A DNA stretch of 57,753 bases from assembly GCA_003141495.1 (NCBI GenBank), contig PLMC01000031.1:88417-146169 (forward strand). The letters run 5' to 3'. The notes below the pieces were generated by a model. That model did not search any database. It saw only the letters and a program-made list of their open reading frames with translations, and had not been told where the DNA came from. Each line of letters starts with the position of its first letter. The stretch's first letter is position 1. Position numbers and translations under genes: made by a program. Source of the stretch: Bacteroidales bacterium (GTDB lineage Bacteria; Bacteroidota; Bacteroidia; Bacteroidales; VadinHA17). This document shows, one piece after another, positions 9,884-18,772 of this stretch.

Positions 9884-11274
9884 TGGAGTTTAAAAATATT
9901 GAAGGAATGTATTTTGTCGGGATCGGTGGTATCGGCATGAGTTCACTTGCACTTTATTTTGCCAAATGCGGATACACAATTGCAGGGTATGACAGATCGG
10001 AAAGCAGAATAACCAATTCATTAATTGAAAATGGTTGTGTAGTAAATTTTACTGATGATTTAAATGTTCTTCCTGATCTTTTCAGAAATGTTCAAAAGAA
10101 GAGCAAGGTCATAATAGTTTATACGCCTGCAATTCCTGCCGAAAACAAAATTCTCTCTTTTTTCCGCAGTAACGGATACCTTATTCATAAACGGTCTGAG
10201 ATCCTTGGTGAAATATCACTAAATACCGATACTCTTGCCGTTGCGGGTACCCATGGCAAGACCACTATATCGACGATGATAGCTCATTTACTGAAGCAGT
10301 CTCATATTGATTGTTCGGCATTTCTAGGTGGAATATCAAAAAACTACGACTCAAATCTTCTGTTGGGCGATAGCAGATATACGGTTATGGAAGCTGATGA
10401 ATTTGACCGTTCCTTCCTCCATCTCAAACCTCTTATAGCAGTAGTGACTGCACTTGATGCTGACCATCTTGATGTTTATGGAGATCAGTCCACCATGATA
10501 AAGGCATACAATGAATTCTGTGCAAAAATCAGACCGGGAGGCAACCTTATTGTAAATACAAGGATACGCAAAAAAATAATTGTTCCTGAAGCAGTTACCT
10601 GCTTCACCTACGGATTTGACGAGAATGCTGATTTTCAGTCGTGGGGTATAAAGCATGAGAAAGACTATTATAGTTTCAATATTAAAACACCTTCAGTAAG
10701 AATTGATGATCTGCACTTTGCATTCCCCGGTATTATCAATATAGAAAATTTCACGGCAGCTATTGCCGTTGCATTGATGTGCGGCGTGACGGAACAGGAA
10801 ATCAGGAAAGCTATTCTGCTTTTCCAGGGAGTAAGGCGGAGGTTCGATATAAGGATAAATTACCCTGGTCTGGCCTTTGTTGATGATTATGCTCATCATC
10901 CCGAGGAGATCAGGGCATGTATAACTTGTGTAAAGGAATTTTTTGCCGGTCGGAAAATAACAGGGATCTTTCAACCTCACCTTTTTTCACGTACCCGCGA
11001 CCATGCTGACGGCTTTGCCAAAATACTCGATGAACTGGATGAAGTAATCCTGTTACCAATTTATCCTGCCCGTGAAAAACCTATGGAAGGAGTTACATCC
11101 GAATTGATTTTCAATAAAATGAAGTCAGGTAAAAAGCGAATGATGTCAAAAGATGATATTCCCGCTAAACTGGATACACGAAAACTTGATGTTCTCCTTA
11201 CAATCGGAGCCGGCGATATTGATACACTTGTTAAACCTATAGAGGAAAAGCTTAAGAAGGAGAGAGAGAAATGA
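9880..11274 (+). CDS. murC: UDP-N-acetylmuramate:L-alanine ligase MurC
   Basis: This 464-residue cytoplasmic Mur ligase starts the stem peptide by adding L-alanine to UDP-MurNAc. The N-terminal Rossmann block GIGGIGMSSLA, the ATP loop AGTHGKTT at residues 122-129, EADEFDRSF, and the VDDYAHHPEE motif at the C-terminal domain border are all present. Two ATGs overlap the murG stop (ATGATG at 9880); the first gives a 4-nt overlap and the second a 1-nt overlap. Length is normal for the family. Confidence 0.97.
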   Translation: MMEFKNIEGMYFVGIGGIGMSSLALYFAKCGYTIAGYDRSESRITNSLIENGCVVNFTDDLNVLPDLFRNVQKKSKVIIVYTPAIPAENKILSFFRSNGYLIHKRSEILGEISLNTDTLAVAGTHGKTTISTMIAHLLKQSHIDCSAFLGGISKNYDSNLLLGDSRYTVMEADEFDRSFLHLKPLIAVVTALDADHLDVYGDQSTMIKAYNEFCAKIRPGGNLIVNTRIRKKIIVPEAVTCFTYGFDENADFQSWGIKHEKDYYSFNIKTPSVRIDDLHFAFPGIINIENFTAAIAVALMCGVTEQEIRKAILLFQGVRRRFDIRINYPGLAFVDDYAHHPEEIRACITCVKEFFAGRKITGIFQPHLFSRTRDHADGFAKILDELDEVILLPIYPAREKPMEGVTSELIFNKMKSGKKRMMSKDDIPAKLDTRKLDVLLTIGAGDIDTLVKPIEEKLKKEREK

Positions 11275-12059
11275 AGAAGCTCCTGAAGATACTATTGATC
11301 ATCCCTGTATTATATATTATTATAATACCAGTTTATATGGCAAGGTCCACAAACTCAAGACCTTGCGGAGGAGTTGTTATTGATATAAGCGATTCGACTG
11401 ATTATCATTTTGTTACAAAAAGGCAGCTTTTAGACCTGGCATATGGTAACTCAGGCAGAATAGTAGGGAAACCTGTTAAGGAAGTTTCGGTATCGGCAAT
11501 TGAAAGAAGGATCAATGTGTTGAGAGAACTAAAGAAAGCTGAAGTGTATATGACAGTTGATGGGATAATCCATGTTTTTGTAGAACAGCGTAATCCGATC
11601 ATGAGAGTGATGCCTGGCGATGGCGGAGACTATTTTGTTGATGAAGAAGGGGTTGTTATGAGGAGAAGGAACCTTTATAACCCGCGACTACATATTATCG
11701 AGGGAAACGTAAACATCAGCGCTGCCATGCTTAATGGAGTTAGTATTCTTGACACGAGTATAAAAAGATCAATTCTTAAAGATATTTATCCACTTGTGAA
11801 TTATATAAATGATGACAAATTCTGGTCGGCGCAGATCGATCAGATCTATGTGGACGGAAACGATGAAATTGACCTGATCCCAAGAGCCGGAAACCAACAG
11901 ATTCACCTTGGAACCACTGAAGACTACCAAGGTAAACTCAGAAATCTTGAAGCATTTTACGATGAGGTGCTGCCTGAAGTAGGTTGGAATAAATATTCAT
12001 TGATAAACCTTGAATTCAAAGATCAGATAGTTTGTAAAAAAAAAGATAATCAGAAATAA
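11271..12059 (+). CDS. ftsQ: Cell division protein FtsQ/DivIB
   Basis: This 262-residue bitopic protein has a hydrophobic anchor at about residues 5-22 and a periplasmic part. The periplasmic part starts with a POTRA-like region (about 50-115; the VKEVSVSAIERRI and HVFVEQRNPIMRV segments) and continues into the FtsQ beta domain. FtsQ links the early and late divisome through FtsL and FtsB. It overlaps murC by 4 nt (ATGA). Residue-level similarity to proteobacterial FtsQ is weak, as usual in this phylum; topology and the murC-ftsQ-ftsA order carry the assignment. Confidence 0.9.
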   Translation: MKKLLKILLIIPVLYIIIIPVYMARSTNSRPCGGVVIDISDSTDYHFVTKRQLLDLAYGNSGRIVGKPVKEVSVSAIERRINVLRELKKAEVYMTVDGIIHVFVEQRNPIMRVMPGDGGDYFVDEEGVVMRRRNLYNPRLHIIEGNVNISAAMLNGVSILDTSIKRSILKDIYPLVNYINDDKFWSAQIDQIYVDGNDEIDLIPRAGNQQIHLGTTEDYQGKLRNLEAFYDEVLPEVGWNKYSLINLEFKDQIVCKKKDNQK

Positions 12060-12071
12060 CCCTATTTAGTT

Positions 12072-13442
12072 ATGAACAAAAAGGAACAGTATGTAGCAGC
12101 CATCGACATAGGAACCACAAAAATTGTGGCAATTGTCGGTAAGAAAAACGAGAATGGAAAAATTGAGATTCTCGGACTTAGTAAAGCTCTTTCAAAAGGT
12201 GTGAAGAGAGGCGTTGTCCTTAATATTGAAGAGACAGTAAATGCCATTCATACCACCGTTGAAGATGTGCAGAAAAGATCAGGTATTCTATTCTCCGAGG
12301 TCTTTGTCGGCATAGCCGGCCAACATATAAAAAGTATGAAAAACCGAGGCTACATAATGCGCGAAGCATATGATGATGAAATAAAAAAAGAGGAGGTCTT
12401 CAAACTGATTGAAGATATGCATAAGATACATATCGACATCGGAGAAGAGATAATTCACGTAATACCTCAGAATTTCATTGTGGATAACGAGACCGGAGTT
12501 AAAAGTCCAATAGGTATGTGCGGGAGAAGGCTGGAAGCTAACTTCCATATTGTAATCGGACAGGTTGCCGCAGCAAAAAACATAGAAAAATGTATAAGGA
12601 AAGCAAATCTGACTGTGAAAGATATGATCCTCGAACCACTGGCTTCTTCCGATGCAGTGCTCACCGATGACGAAAAAGAGGCTGGAGTTGTCCTGGTGGA
12701 TATAGGAGGAGGGACAACCGATGTGGCTGTCTATTATGATAATATTATTCGTCACACTGCAGTGATACCGTTTGGAGGGAATGTGGTGACAAAAGATATT
12801 AAGGAAGGGTGTGCAATATTGCAGCGGCATGCAGAACAGCTTAAAATTCAGTATGGTTCAGCTCTTGGGGATATTGCCCCTGAAGATAAGGTTGTTTCAA
12901 TACCGGGTATAAGCGGACGTGAGCCTAAAGAGATATCTTTCAAAAGCCTGGCCTACATAATCCAGTCAAGGATGGAAGAAATTATCGACGCTGTGAATTT
13001 TGAGATACAGAATTCCGGTTATGCAGACAAACTTGCTGCCGGGGTTGTAATCACAGGCGGAGGTGCGATGCTGAAACACCTTCCTCAGTTGATGAAGTTC
13101 AAGACTGCCATGGATGTAAGAATTGGTTTTCCGAACGAGCATCTTGCCGGAACGGCAAAAAATGAGATTAACCAACCTATGTATGCTACCAGTGTCGGAT
13201 TGATTATGCGTGGCTTTGAATATCTTGAAACCTACAAAAAGACATTCAATGCAGGCAGTTCGGAAGAATATATAAAACCCAAATCGGTAGTAGTTGAAAA
13301 GCATGAGACTGAAGATCAAGAGGAAGAAACATTTGTTTCCCCTGTTCAGGAAGAAGAAAAAATATCACTCACTGATAAGATAAAAACTATGCTTTCAAGG
13401 ATGTTCGAGATTGAAGATCAACCTATAACAAATAATAAATAG
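12072..13442 (+). CDS. ftsA: Cell division actin-like protein FtsA
   Basis: This 456-residue actin-fold ATPase tethers FtsZ to the membrane. The phosphate-1 motif DIGTTKIVAIVG is near the N-terminus, the phosphate-2 block VDIGGGTTDVAVY lies at about 213, and the adenosine-loop VITGGGAMLKHL at about 325. The SHS2 (1C) domain falls between them. The C-terminus is a long acidic linker followed by an amphipathic stretch, DKIKTMLSRMF, which fits the membrane-targeting helix. ftsZ follows after 46 nt. Confidence 0.96.
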   Translation: MNKKEQYVAAIDIGTTKIVAIVGKKNENGKIEILGLSKALSKGVKRGVVLNIEETVNAIHTTVEDVQKRSGILFSEVFVGIAGQHIKSMKNRGYIMREAYDDEIKKEEVFKLIEDMHKIHIDIGEEIIHVIPQNFIVDNETGVKSPIGMCGRRLEANFHIVIGQVAAAKNIEKCIRKANLTVKDMILEPLASSDAVLTDDEKEAGVVLVDIGGGTTDVAVYYDNIIRHTAVIPFGGNVVTKDIKEGCAILQRHAEQLKIQYGSALGDIAPEDKVVSIPGISGREPKEISFKSLAYIIQSRMEEIIDAVNFEIQNSGYADKLAAGVVITGGGAMLKHLPQLMKFKTAMDVRIGFPNEHLAGTAKNEINQPMYATSVGLIMRGFEYLETYKKTFNAGSSEEYIKPKSVVVEKHETEDQEEETFVSPVQEEEKISLTDKIKTMLSRMFEIEDQPITNNK

Positions 13443-13488
13443 AGCACATAGAACTTAAGCTATTCATAATAAATTAAATAACTACGCT

Positions 13489-14973
13489 ATGTCAGACGAT
13501 ATAATGAACTTTGACCTTCCTGTTGAGAGATCGTCGATTATTAAAGTTCTCGGAATAGGCGGTGGAGGCAACAATGCTGTCAATCACATGTTTGAAAAGG
13601 GTATAAAGGATGTGAATTTTGTGATTTGCAATACCGACCATCAGGCTCTGTTAAAAAGCCAGATTCCTATAAAAGTCCAGATCGGAGAATCACTTACCGA
13701 AGGCAGGGGCGCAGGAAGCAAGCCGGAAATTGGCAGACAAGCAGCTATTGAAAACATAAACGATGTAATGGATGCATTATCAGGAAACACGAAAATGGTT
13801 TTTATTACAACAGGAATGGGAGGAGGCACAGGCACCGGAGCTACTCCGGTAATAGCCAAGGCTTGCAAGGAAGCCGGTCTGCTCACCATCGCTGTTGTTA
13901 CAATTCCATTCAAATCTGAAGGGAAAGTGCGTATCCGGCATGCTATTGATGGTGTGACGGAACTTAAAGATTATGTCGATTCTTTATTAGTAATAAATAA
14001 TGAAAAGCTGCGGGAGATATATGGCAATCAACCTGTTTCCACGGCATTTGCAAAGGCTGATGATATTCTGACCACAGCAGTAAAAGGGATTGCGGAGATC
14101 ATTACTGTTACAGGTTATATTAATGTTGATTTTGCTGATGTTGAAACTGTAATGAAAAACTCAGGAGTTTCTATTATGGGTATGGGTAAGGCAGCCGGAG
14201 AAAACAGGGCAATAAAAGCTATCGAGAATGCACTTGCATCACCATTGCTGAATTCAAATGATATCACAGGGGCAAAAAGTATTCTGATAAATATTTCCTC
14301 AGGAAGTGGAGAGCATGAGATCACAATGGATGAACTTGGTGAAATAACTGATTTTATGTACGATGCTGCTTCCGATGATGCTTTGATCATCAGAGGATTA
14401 TCGAAAGATGAAAACCTGAATGACGAAATAAGTGTGACAGTTATTGCAACAGGGTTTGAATCGAACAGTATTTTCCAGCCTTATAAACCTAAAAAGCCAA
14501 GCAGAGTCGAATTACTGACAAACAAAACTGCGATTCCCGCCGGAATAATACCTGAAAAAGGAGATGATGTATTTTCTGTACATGAAAAGGGCAAAAAATC
14601 TATCATTACCGATTTTGAAGAAGAGTCTCAGGGCGTAATTGATTTCAGTCTTGAACATGCTCACGAAATGGATGAGATCAGAAACAGGAGGACAAGAGAG
14701 ACTGATGAAATCATTGAAAAGCCTGAGGCCACTTTGAGAAAAGTGAAACATATGCAAAACATCCTGAAAAGAGAAGGTCTCTCAAATAAAACAATGAAAG
14801 AGAATATTGATACTTTTGAAGACGTGCCTGCATATGTCAGAAGGAACCTGTCTGTGGGGGCGCCGGAAAGTGGAACTGAAAGCAAATTATCAAAGTTCAC
14901 CCTGACATCAGATGATAATGACGAACCCATTTTAAGGGAGAATAATGCTTATCTGAATGATAATGTGGATTAA
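13489..14973 (+). CDS. ftsZ: Cell division GTPase FtsZ
   Basis: This 494-residue tubulin-like GTPase forms the Z-ring. The tubulin signature GGGTGTG is at residues 111-117, preceded by the nucleotide-binding GIGGGGNNAVN near 22 and followed by the T7-loop region. The globular domain ends at about 325. A linker of about 120 residues leads to a conserved C-terminal peptide, DVPAYVRR at 445-452, which matches the consensus that binds FtsA. About 42 acidic and polar residues follow that peptide, so it is not at the extreme end. This is the last gene of the dcw cluster in the window. Confidence 0.97.
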   Translation: MSDDIMNFDLPVERSSIIKVLGIGGGGNNAVNHMFEKGIKDVNFVICNTDHQALLKSQIPIKVQIGESLTEGRGAGSKPEIGRQAAIENINDVMDALSGNTKMVFITTGMGGGTGTGATPVIAKACKEAGLLTIAVVTIPFKSEGKVRIRHAIDGVTELKDYVDSLLVINNEKLREIYGNQPVSTAFAKADDILTTAVKGIAEIITVTGYINVDFADVETVMKNSGVSIMGMGKAAGENRAIKAIENALASPLLNSNDITGAKSILINISSGSGEHEITMDELGEITDFMYDAASDDALIIRGLSKDENLNDEISVTVIATGFESNSIFQPYKPKKPSRVELLTNKTAIPAGIIPEKGDDVFSVHEKGKKSIITDFEEESQGVIDFSLEHAHEMDEIRNRRTRETDEIIEKPEATLRKVKHMQNILKREGLSNKTMKENIDTFEDVPAYVRRNLSVGAPESGTESKLSKFTLTSDDNDEPILRENNAYLNDNVD

Positions 14974-15020
14974 AAAGCAGCTCAAAAAAGGTCGTTTTAC
15001 TGTCTCAGGAAGTTAAAGAA

Positions 15021-15205
15021 GGAGATTCCTCGCTTCGCTCGGAATGACATGGTAATTAGATGGTTAGTAGAGGGAAGAAATGGCGATTCGCAACACCAAT
15101 TAGCATTTTAGAGGTATTTATCTGCGAACCGCCACTTCTTCCCTCTTACCCAATCCAAAAAAGAGTAGTCATTCCGAATGAAGCGCACCGTAATGAGGAA
15201 TCTCC
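15021..15205. repeat. REP-like imperfect inverted repeat with an inner inverted repeat
   Basis: The left arm begins GGAGATTCCTCG and ends GGAATGAC (15021-15048). The right arm begins GTCATTCCGAATG and ends GAGGAATCTCC (15168-15205) and is its imperfect reverse complement. Inside sits a second pair of 21-bp arms (15072-15092, beginning GGGAAGAA, and 15123-15143, ending CTTCTTCCC). The AATGAC/GTCATT ends resemble those of the element at 47018-47148, so the two may belong to one dispersed family. Such a structure could also act as a bidirectional terminator after ftsZ. Confidence 0.7.
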
Positions 15206-15227
15206 CCGGATTTATGACTTTGCCAAT

Positions 15228-15249
15228 CCTTTGTGTCCTTTGCGGTTAA
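15228..15249. repeat. Dispersed CGCAAAGG-type short repeat
   Basis: Read on the minus strand this starts TTAACCGCAAAGGACACAAA. A related tandem copy lies at 33697-33738. Short CGCAAAGG(A/G)CGCAAAG-like units recur in intergenic DNA of many Bacteroidota; function unknown. Confidence 0.5.
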
Positions 15250-15266
15250 TTTTTATTCATAATGTC

Positions 15267-15274
15267 TATATTTG
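15267..15274 (+). promoter_or_regulatory. Bacteroidota -7 promoter box for the porin gene
   Basis: TATATTTG matches TAnnTTTG, the -7 element used by the Bacteroidota primary sigma factor. It ends 6 nt before the ATG at 15281, so the message would have almost no leader. A TTTG at 15239-15242 could serve as the -33 element, but its spacing (24 nt) is a little longer than usual. Confidence 0.5.
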
Positions 15275-15280
15275 CATCAG

Positions 15281-17275
15281 ATGATCAGATACATTTCTAT
15301 AGTACTGCTTCTTGTCTTTTCTTCTGGTTTATATGCCCAGAAACAAAACTTAATTCCATCCAAGTCAAAACAGGATTCTATAATAAATTCAAGAAATTCA
15401 AGAACACTTAAAACAGATACTTTAAAAAAGCCAAGAATATTAAGGGAATGGACCCTTTCACCCGATTATTCTGAAGAGGTAAATATCCCCATAGATACTG
15501 TATTCTCATTATCCAACAGGGTTAAAATGGCAGACAAATACTCTCCTGTTAATGCAACTCTTGGTAATTATGGTCTTCCATTCTATCAGCTCAGTTTTTT
15601 TGACAGGGTTACTGACCCTGAAAAATTCCTTTATGCTTATTATTACCCTTTAATGCATCTCTCTTCCAATGCGGTTTTCATGAATACACAGGTTCCATTT
15701 ACAGAACTTGACTGGAGTTTTGCAGGTCCGGTTGCAAATTCAGAACAAACCTTCAGAGTCAGACACTCACAGAACATTAACAGATTTATAAATTTCGGAC
15801 TCATCTACGATATAGTCTTTAGTCTTGGGCAATACAATTACCAGCGGTCGGCTGATAAAACATTTACTTTTTATTCCTCATATACAGGAGAAAAATATAA
15901 AGTTTACTTTTCAGCAGGTATAAATAATCTGTTATCGTATGAAAACGGAGGTATAATAATGATTTCAGATCTTAATCAACCAAACACTTTCGACGTGCCT
16001 ACACAACTGGGTGCCCTGGATAAAGCGAACAGTGATCTTAAAAACCGCAATATTCTGCTGGTGCAGAGGTATACAATCGGCGGTAATCCTGCAGTTAAAA
16101 GGGACAGTACATCACATAAACGATCAGGATTTTTTGGATTAAGCGGTACTTTTTCCCATATTTTTATATTTGAAAATAATGCACGTACATACAAAGACGC
16201 TGATCCGACTTCCGGTTTTTATAACAATATATTCATAACTAAAACTGTTACTTCTGATTCCGTTTACTCAAGGACCATTAAAAACACAGTGAGGTTTGAT
16301 TTTTCAACTGATGAAACAAGGAAGTTCGCCCTTGGCGGTGGAGCCGGGATACGAAATGAAATCTCCAGATATTATTTTATTGTTCCAACTCCCTTTCCTT
16401 TATTTGCCGCCCCGTCTATATTGCACGAAAACAGCAATGTTTTAATCGGGAGATTGTTTAACAATATTGGAAATAAATTTGGTTGGCAGGCAACGGGAGA
16501 ATTGTATGCAACAGGTTATAGGGCCGGTGATTTCAATCTGAATGGTGATATTTCAAAATCATTTGACTGGAAAAAGGGAAGAGCTTCATGGTTGATTACG
16601 GGTTCAATGAAGAACACTCAACCTTCAATATGGTTCGACCGCTGGGGAGGTAACAATTTTGGATGGGATAAAAATCTAAAAAAGGAGTTCAGGATCGATC
16701 TGGGTACAATATTCAAATATCCTGCAAGGAAGACTGAATTAAAACTTAATTATGCTATAATTAAGAATTATGTTGATTTTGATACAACAGCCCATCCTTC
16801 ACAGTATTCCGGAGGGCTTTCTGTCGCTTCTGTTGCAGTAAAAAATGAGCTGAGAGCCTGGAAATTTCATCTTGCATCTGATGTAATTATTCAGAAAACC
16901 AGCAATTCAGAGATACTTGACCTGCCTTTGGTTACAGTTCGTTCTGCAGGATATTTTGAACAGCTCATAAGATTTTTAAAAACCGGAGGGAAGTTGAATT
17001 TTCAGCTGGGTGTTGATGTAACTTATAATACAGTATATCATCCATATGCCTATATGCCTGCAACAGGAAGGTTTTATCGCCAGGACAATGTGACTGCCGG
17101 TGATTATCCTTATATTAATGTCTTTTTAAATCTTAAAATCAAACGAACGAGAATCTTTGTGATGTTCGATCATGTTAACGCCAAACTAATGGGTTACGAC
17201 TATCTAATGGTTCCATCTTATCCAATGAATATCAGAATGTTACGATACGGTCTGGCATGGACATTTTATGATTAA
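15281..17275 (+). CDS. Putative outer-membrane porin (Porin_10-like)
   Basis: This protein of 664 residues has an N-terminal signal peptide (MIRYISIVLLLVFSSGLYAQ). The rest looks like a beta-barrel, with many alternating hydrophobic and aromatic strands (for example LTGSMKNTQPSIWFD-like and FNLNGDISKSF segments) and an end in GLAWTFYD. The overall plan fits the 'putative porin' family of Bacteroidota. Substrate unknown. I start it at ATG 15281; a TTG at 15272 would lie inside the -7 promoter box TATATTTG and is therefore unlikely. A dedicated promoter separates it from ftsZ. Confidence 0.75.
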   Translation: MIRYISIVLLLVFSSGLYAQKQNLIPSKSKQDSIINSRNSRTLKTDTLKKPRILREWTLSPDYSEEVNIPIDTVFSLSNRVKMADKYSPVNATLGNYGLPFYQLSFFDRVTDPEKFLYAYYYPLMHLSSNAVFMNTQVPFTELDWSFAGPVANSEQTFRVRHSQNINRFINFGLIYDIVFSLGQYNYQRSADKTFTFYSSYTGEKYKVYFSAGINNLLSYENGGIIMISDLNQPNTFDVPTQLGALDKANSDLKNRNILLVQRYTIGGNPAVKRDSTSHKRSGFFGLSGTFSHIFIFENNARTYKDADPTSGFYNNIFITKTVTSDSVYSRTIKNTVRFDFSTDETRKFALGGGAGIRNEISRYYFIVPTPFPLFAAPSILHENSNVLIGRLFNNIGNKFGWQATGELYATGYRAGDFNLNGDISKSFDWKKGRASWLITGSMKNTQPSIWFDRWGGNNFGWDKNLKKEFRIDLGTIFKYPARKTELKLNYAIIKNYVDFDTTAHPSQYSGGLSVASVAVKNELRAWKFHLASDVIIQKTSNSEILDLPLVTVRSAGYFEQLIRFLKTGGKLNFQLGVDVTYNTVYHPYAYMPATGRFYRQDNVTAGDYPYINVFLNLKIKRTRIFVMFDHVNAKLMGYDYLMVPSYPMNIRMLRYGLAWTFYD

Positions 17276-17286
17276 TAAAAAAGTTG

Positions 17287-17294
17287 TATCTTTG
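17287..17294 (+). promoter_or_regulatory. Bacteroidota -7 promoter box for the lytic transglycosylase gene
   Basis: TATCTTTG matches TAnnTTTG and lies 41 nt upstream of the TTG start at 17336, immediately after the porin stop. No good -33 TTG is seen at the usual spacing. Confidence 0.5.
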
Positions 17295-17335
17295 CAAACA
17301 ATTTTGAAAATGAATGTTTACATAATACAACAACT

Positions 17336-18154
17336 TTGATAAGAAAATCAATACTCTTATTCGCGCTAGTCATAGCAGTTATTACGTCCTGTTCGGATCA
17401 TCACTCTTCTAAAAATCTAAATAAAAGCATTGTTTCCTGTGATCCTGATTCAATAAGGAAAAATGAAAGATCATTTTCTGTTAATGACTTTAATTCAACG
17501 GCCTATTTTATTTTCAGGGGTGAGCCTATGGGGTTTACTTTTGATCTTTTGAAGTCATTCCCGGATGAGGAAAGTCATGAACTTACTTTCGGAAATTTGG
17601 GAAAAATTTCCCGGTACGACGATATGATAAGGAGATTCAGTGCCATCATTAATTGGGATTGGAGGTTACTTGCCTCACTTATATATCAGGAATCGAATTT
17701 TGACCCGACTGTTGAATCCTATCGTGGTGCATTCGGGTTGATGCAGATCATGCCTGATACAGGAAAGAATTTTGGTATTGATATTACCTCCTCGCCTGAA
17801 AATAATCTAAAAGCAGGTATACGTTATATTATTTGGCTTCACTCAATATTCGATTCCAGGATATCAGATGAAAAGGAGAGAATAAGTTTTATACTGGCTG
17901 CATATAATGCTGGTCCGGGTCACGTTCTTGATGCCATGAAACTTGCTGAGAAAAACTGTATGAATCCTTATAAATGGGATGGAAGTGTTGCCACCTGGCT
18001 TCTGAAGAAATCAGAACGTCAATTCTATAATGATGATGTTGTAAAAAACGGGTATTTCAGGGGAACTGAGTCTGTGCATTTCGTAAGTCAGGTACTTGAG
18101 AGATTTGAACATTACAAGAGTATCATTCCCGAAGAAAAAAACCGCCCCTTCTGA
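17336..18154 (+). CDS. Lytic transglycosylase, SLT family, probable lipoprotein
   Basis: This 272-residue protein has a lipoprotein signal (hydrophobic stretch ending VITSC, Cys at about 19) and an SLT/GEWL-like domain. The catalytic glutamate is E119 in YQESNFDP; GAFGLMQIMPDTG and AAYNAGPGHV are the other family blocks. It should cleave MurNAc-GlcNAc bonds from the outer membrane or periplasmic face, as in MltF/Slt-type enzymes. No in-frame ATG exists upstream before the promoter box, so the start is the TTG at 17336. The 3' end overlaps the convergent NUDIX gene by 32 nt. Confidence 0.87.
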   Translation: MIRKSILLFALVIAVITSCSDHHSSKNLNKSIVSCDPDSIRKNERSFSVNDFNSTAYFIFRGEPMGFTFDLLKSFPDEESHELTFGNLGKISRYDDMIRRFSAIINWDWRLLASLIYQESNFDPTVESYRGAFGLMQIMPDTGKNFGIDITSSPENNLKAGIRYIIWLHSIFDSRISDEKERISFILAAYNAGPGHVLDAMKLAEKNCMNPYKWDGSVATWLLKKSERQFYNDDVVKNGYFRGTESVHFVSQVLERFEHYKSIIPEEKNRPF

Positions 18155-18764
18155 TTATGATAAGTAATTCATATAGAATCATGGCGGTTGCTCCCCATAT
18201 CGTGTTGGTTTCATAATCAAAATATTTAACCTCGATCATTTCACTTCTTATTTCAACAGGTTTTGTTTTGACGATTGAAGGATCAAGGAGTTTCTTAAAA
18301 TTAGCTTCAATAAGAAACAATACCTCTTCAGGTTTATGCCTGAAAGGCGGCTTCTCATTGGCCCAGCCTACAACCGGTGTAACTATCATATTACTCACCG
18401 GAATAAATAATGGGGTAAGCGTACCGATAATATTTACCGCTGTCGGATCTACACCCGTCTCTTCATAGGTTTCGCGAAGAGCTGTTTGAATCACATTCTC
18501 ATCTTCAGGTTCTTTCTTTCCCCCCGGAAAGCTGATTTGACCACCATGAACGCCATTATAATCAGGACGTTGAATGAACACGGTATAAATTGATTCATTA
18601 TATGGATAAAGAAATATAAGTACGGCAGCTATCTGTGCATCTTTCCCGGGTGACCTTGGAAAATTTTTCAGCAAGCGATCCGAAGAAGCCATCTGCCATT
18701 GAATGTCAGTCCCAGGCAGACCTTTTAGGATTTCATGTTTTAATTTTGAAGCGAAATTGTTCAT
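18123..18764 (-). CDS. NUDIX hydrolase, CoA pyrophosphatase-like
   Basis: This 213-residue NUDIX protein carries the box with R97-E98 and E101-E102 (RETYEETGV), preceded by HGGQISFPGGKKE at residues 73-85. The FPGG and upstream VFIQRP pattern is the UPF0035 signature of CoA pyrophosphatases (NUDT7/8, NudL type), which split CoA into phosphopantetheine and 3',5'-ADP. The fit to that subgroup is good but not proven. It lies convergent to the lytic transglycosylase, overlapping its last 32 nt. A C-run/G-run repeat abuts its 5' side. Confidence 0.85.
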   Translation of the reverse strand: MNNFASKLKHEILKGLPGTDIQWQMASSDRLLKNFPRSPGKDAQIAAVLIFLYPYNESIYTVFIQRPDYNGVHGGQISFPGGKKEPEDENVIQTALRETYEETGVDPTAVNIIGTLTPLFIPVSNMIVTPVVGWANEKPPFRHKPEEVLFLIEANFKKLLDPSIVKTKPVEIRSEMIEVKYFDYETNTIWGATAMILYELLIIIRRGGFFLRE

Positions 18765-18772
18765 AATAATCT

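Larger units (their letters stand above)
14974..15266. other. Gene-free spacer made of nested inverted repeats
   Basis: This stretch between ftsZ and the porin gene holds no credible gene. It is filled by an outer imperfect inverted repeat (arms 15021-15048 and 15168-15205), an inner 21-bp inverted repeat (15072-15092 and 15123-15143, two mismatches by my hand alignment), and a copy of a dispersed CCTTTG..CCTTTGCGG repeat at 15228-15249. The porin promoter lies at its right edge. The short frame at 15060-15284 crosses all of these and is not believable as a protein. Confidence 0.7.

Noticed and set aside
12288-12830. 180-residue minus-strand open frame
   Set aside because: It is fully inside ftsA on the opposite strand, with a Cys/His-rich, unstructured translation and no start signal.
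15060-15284. 74-residue open frame between ftsZ and the porin
   Set aside because: It runs through nested inverted repeats and the porin promoter, with no plausible ribosome-binding site.
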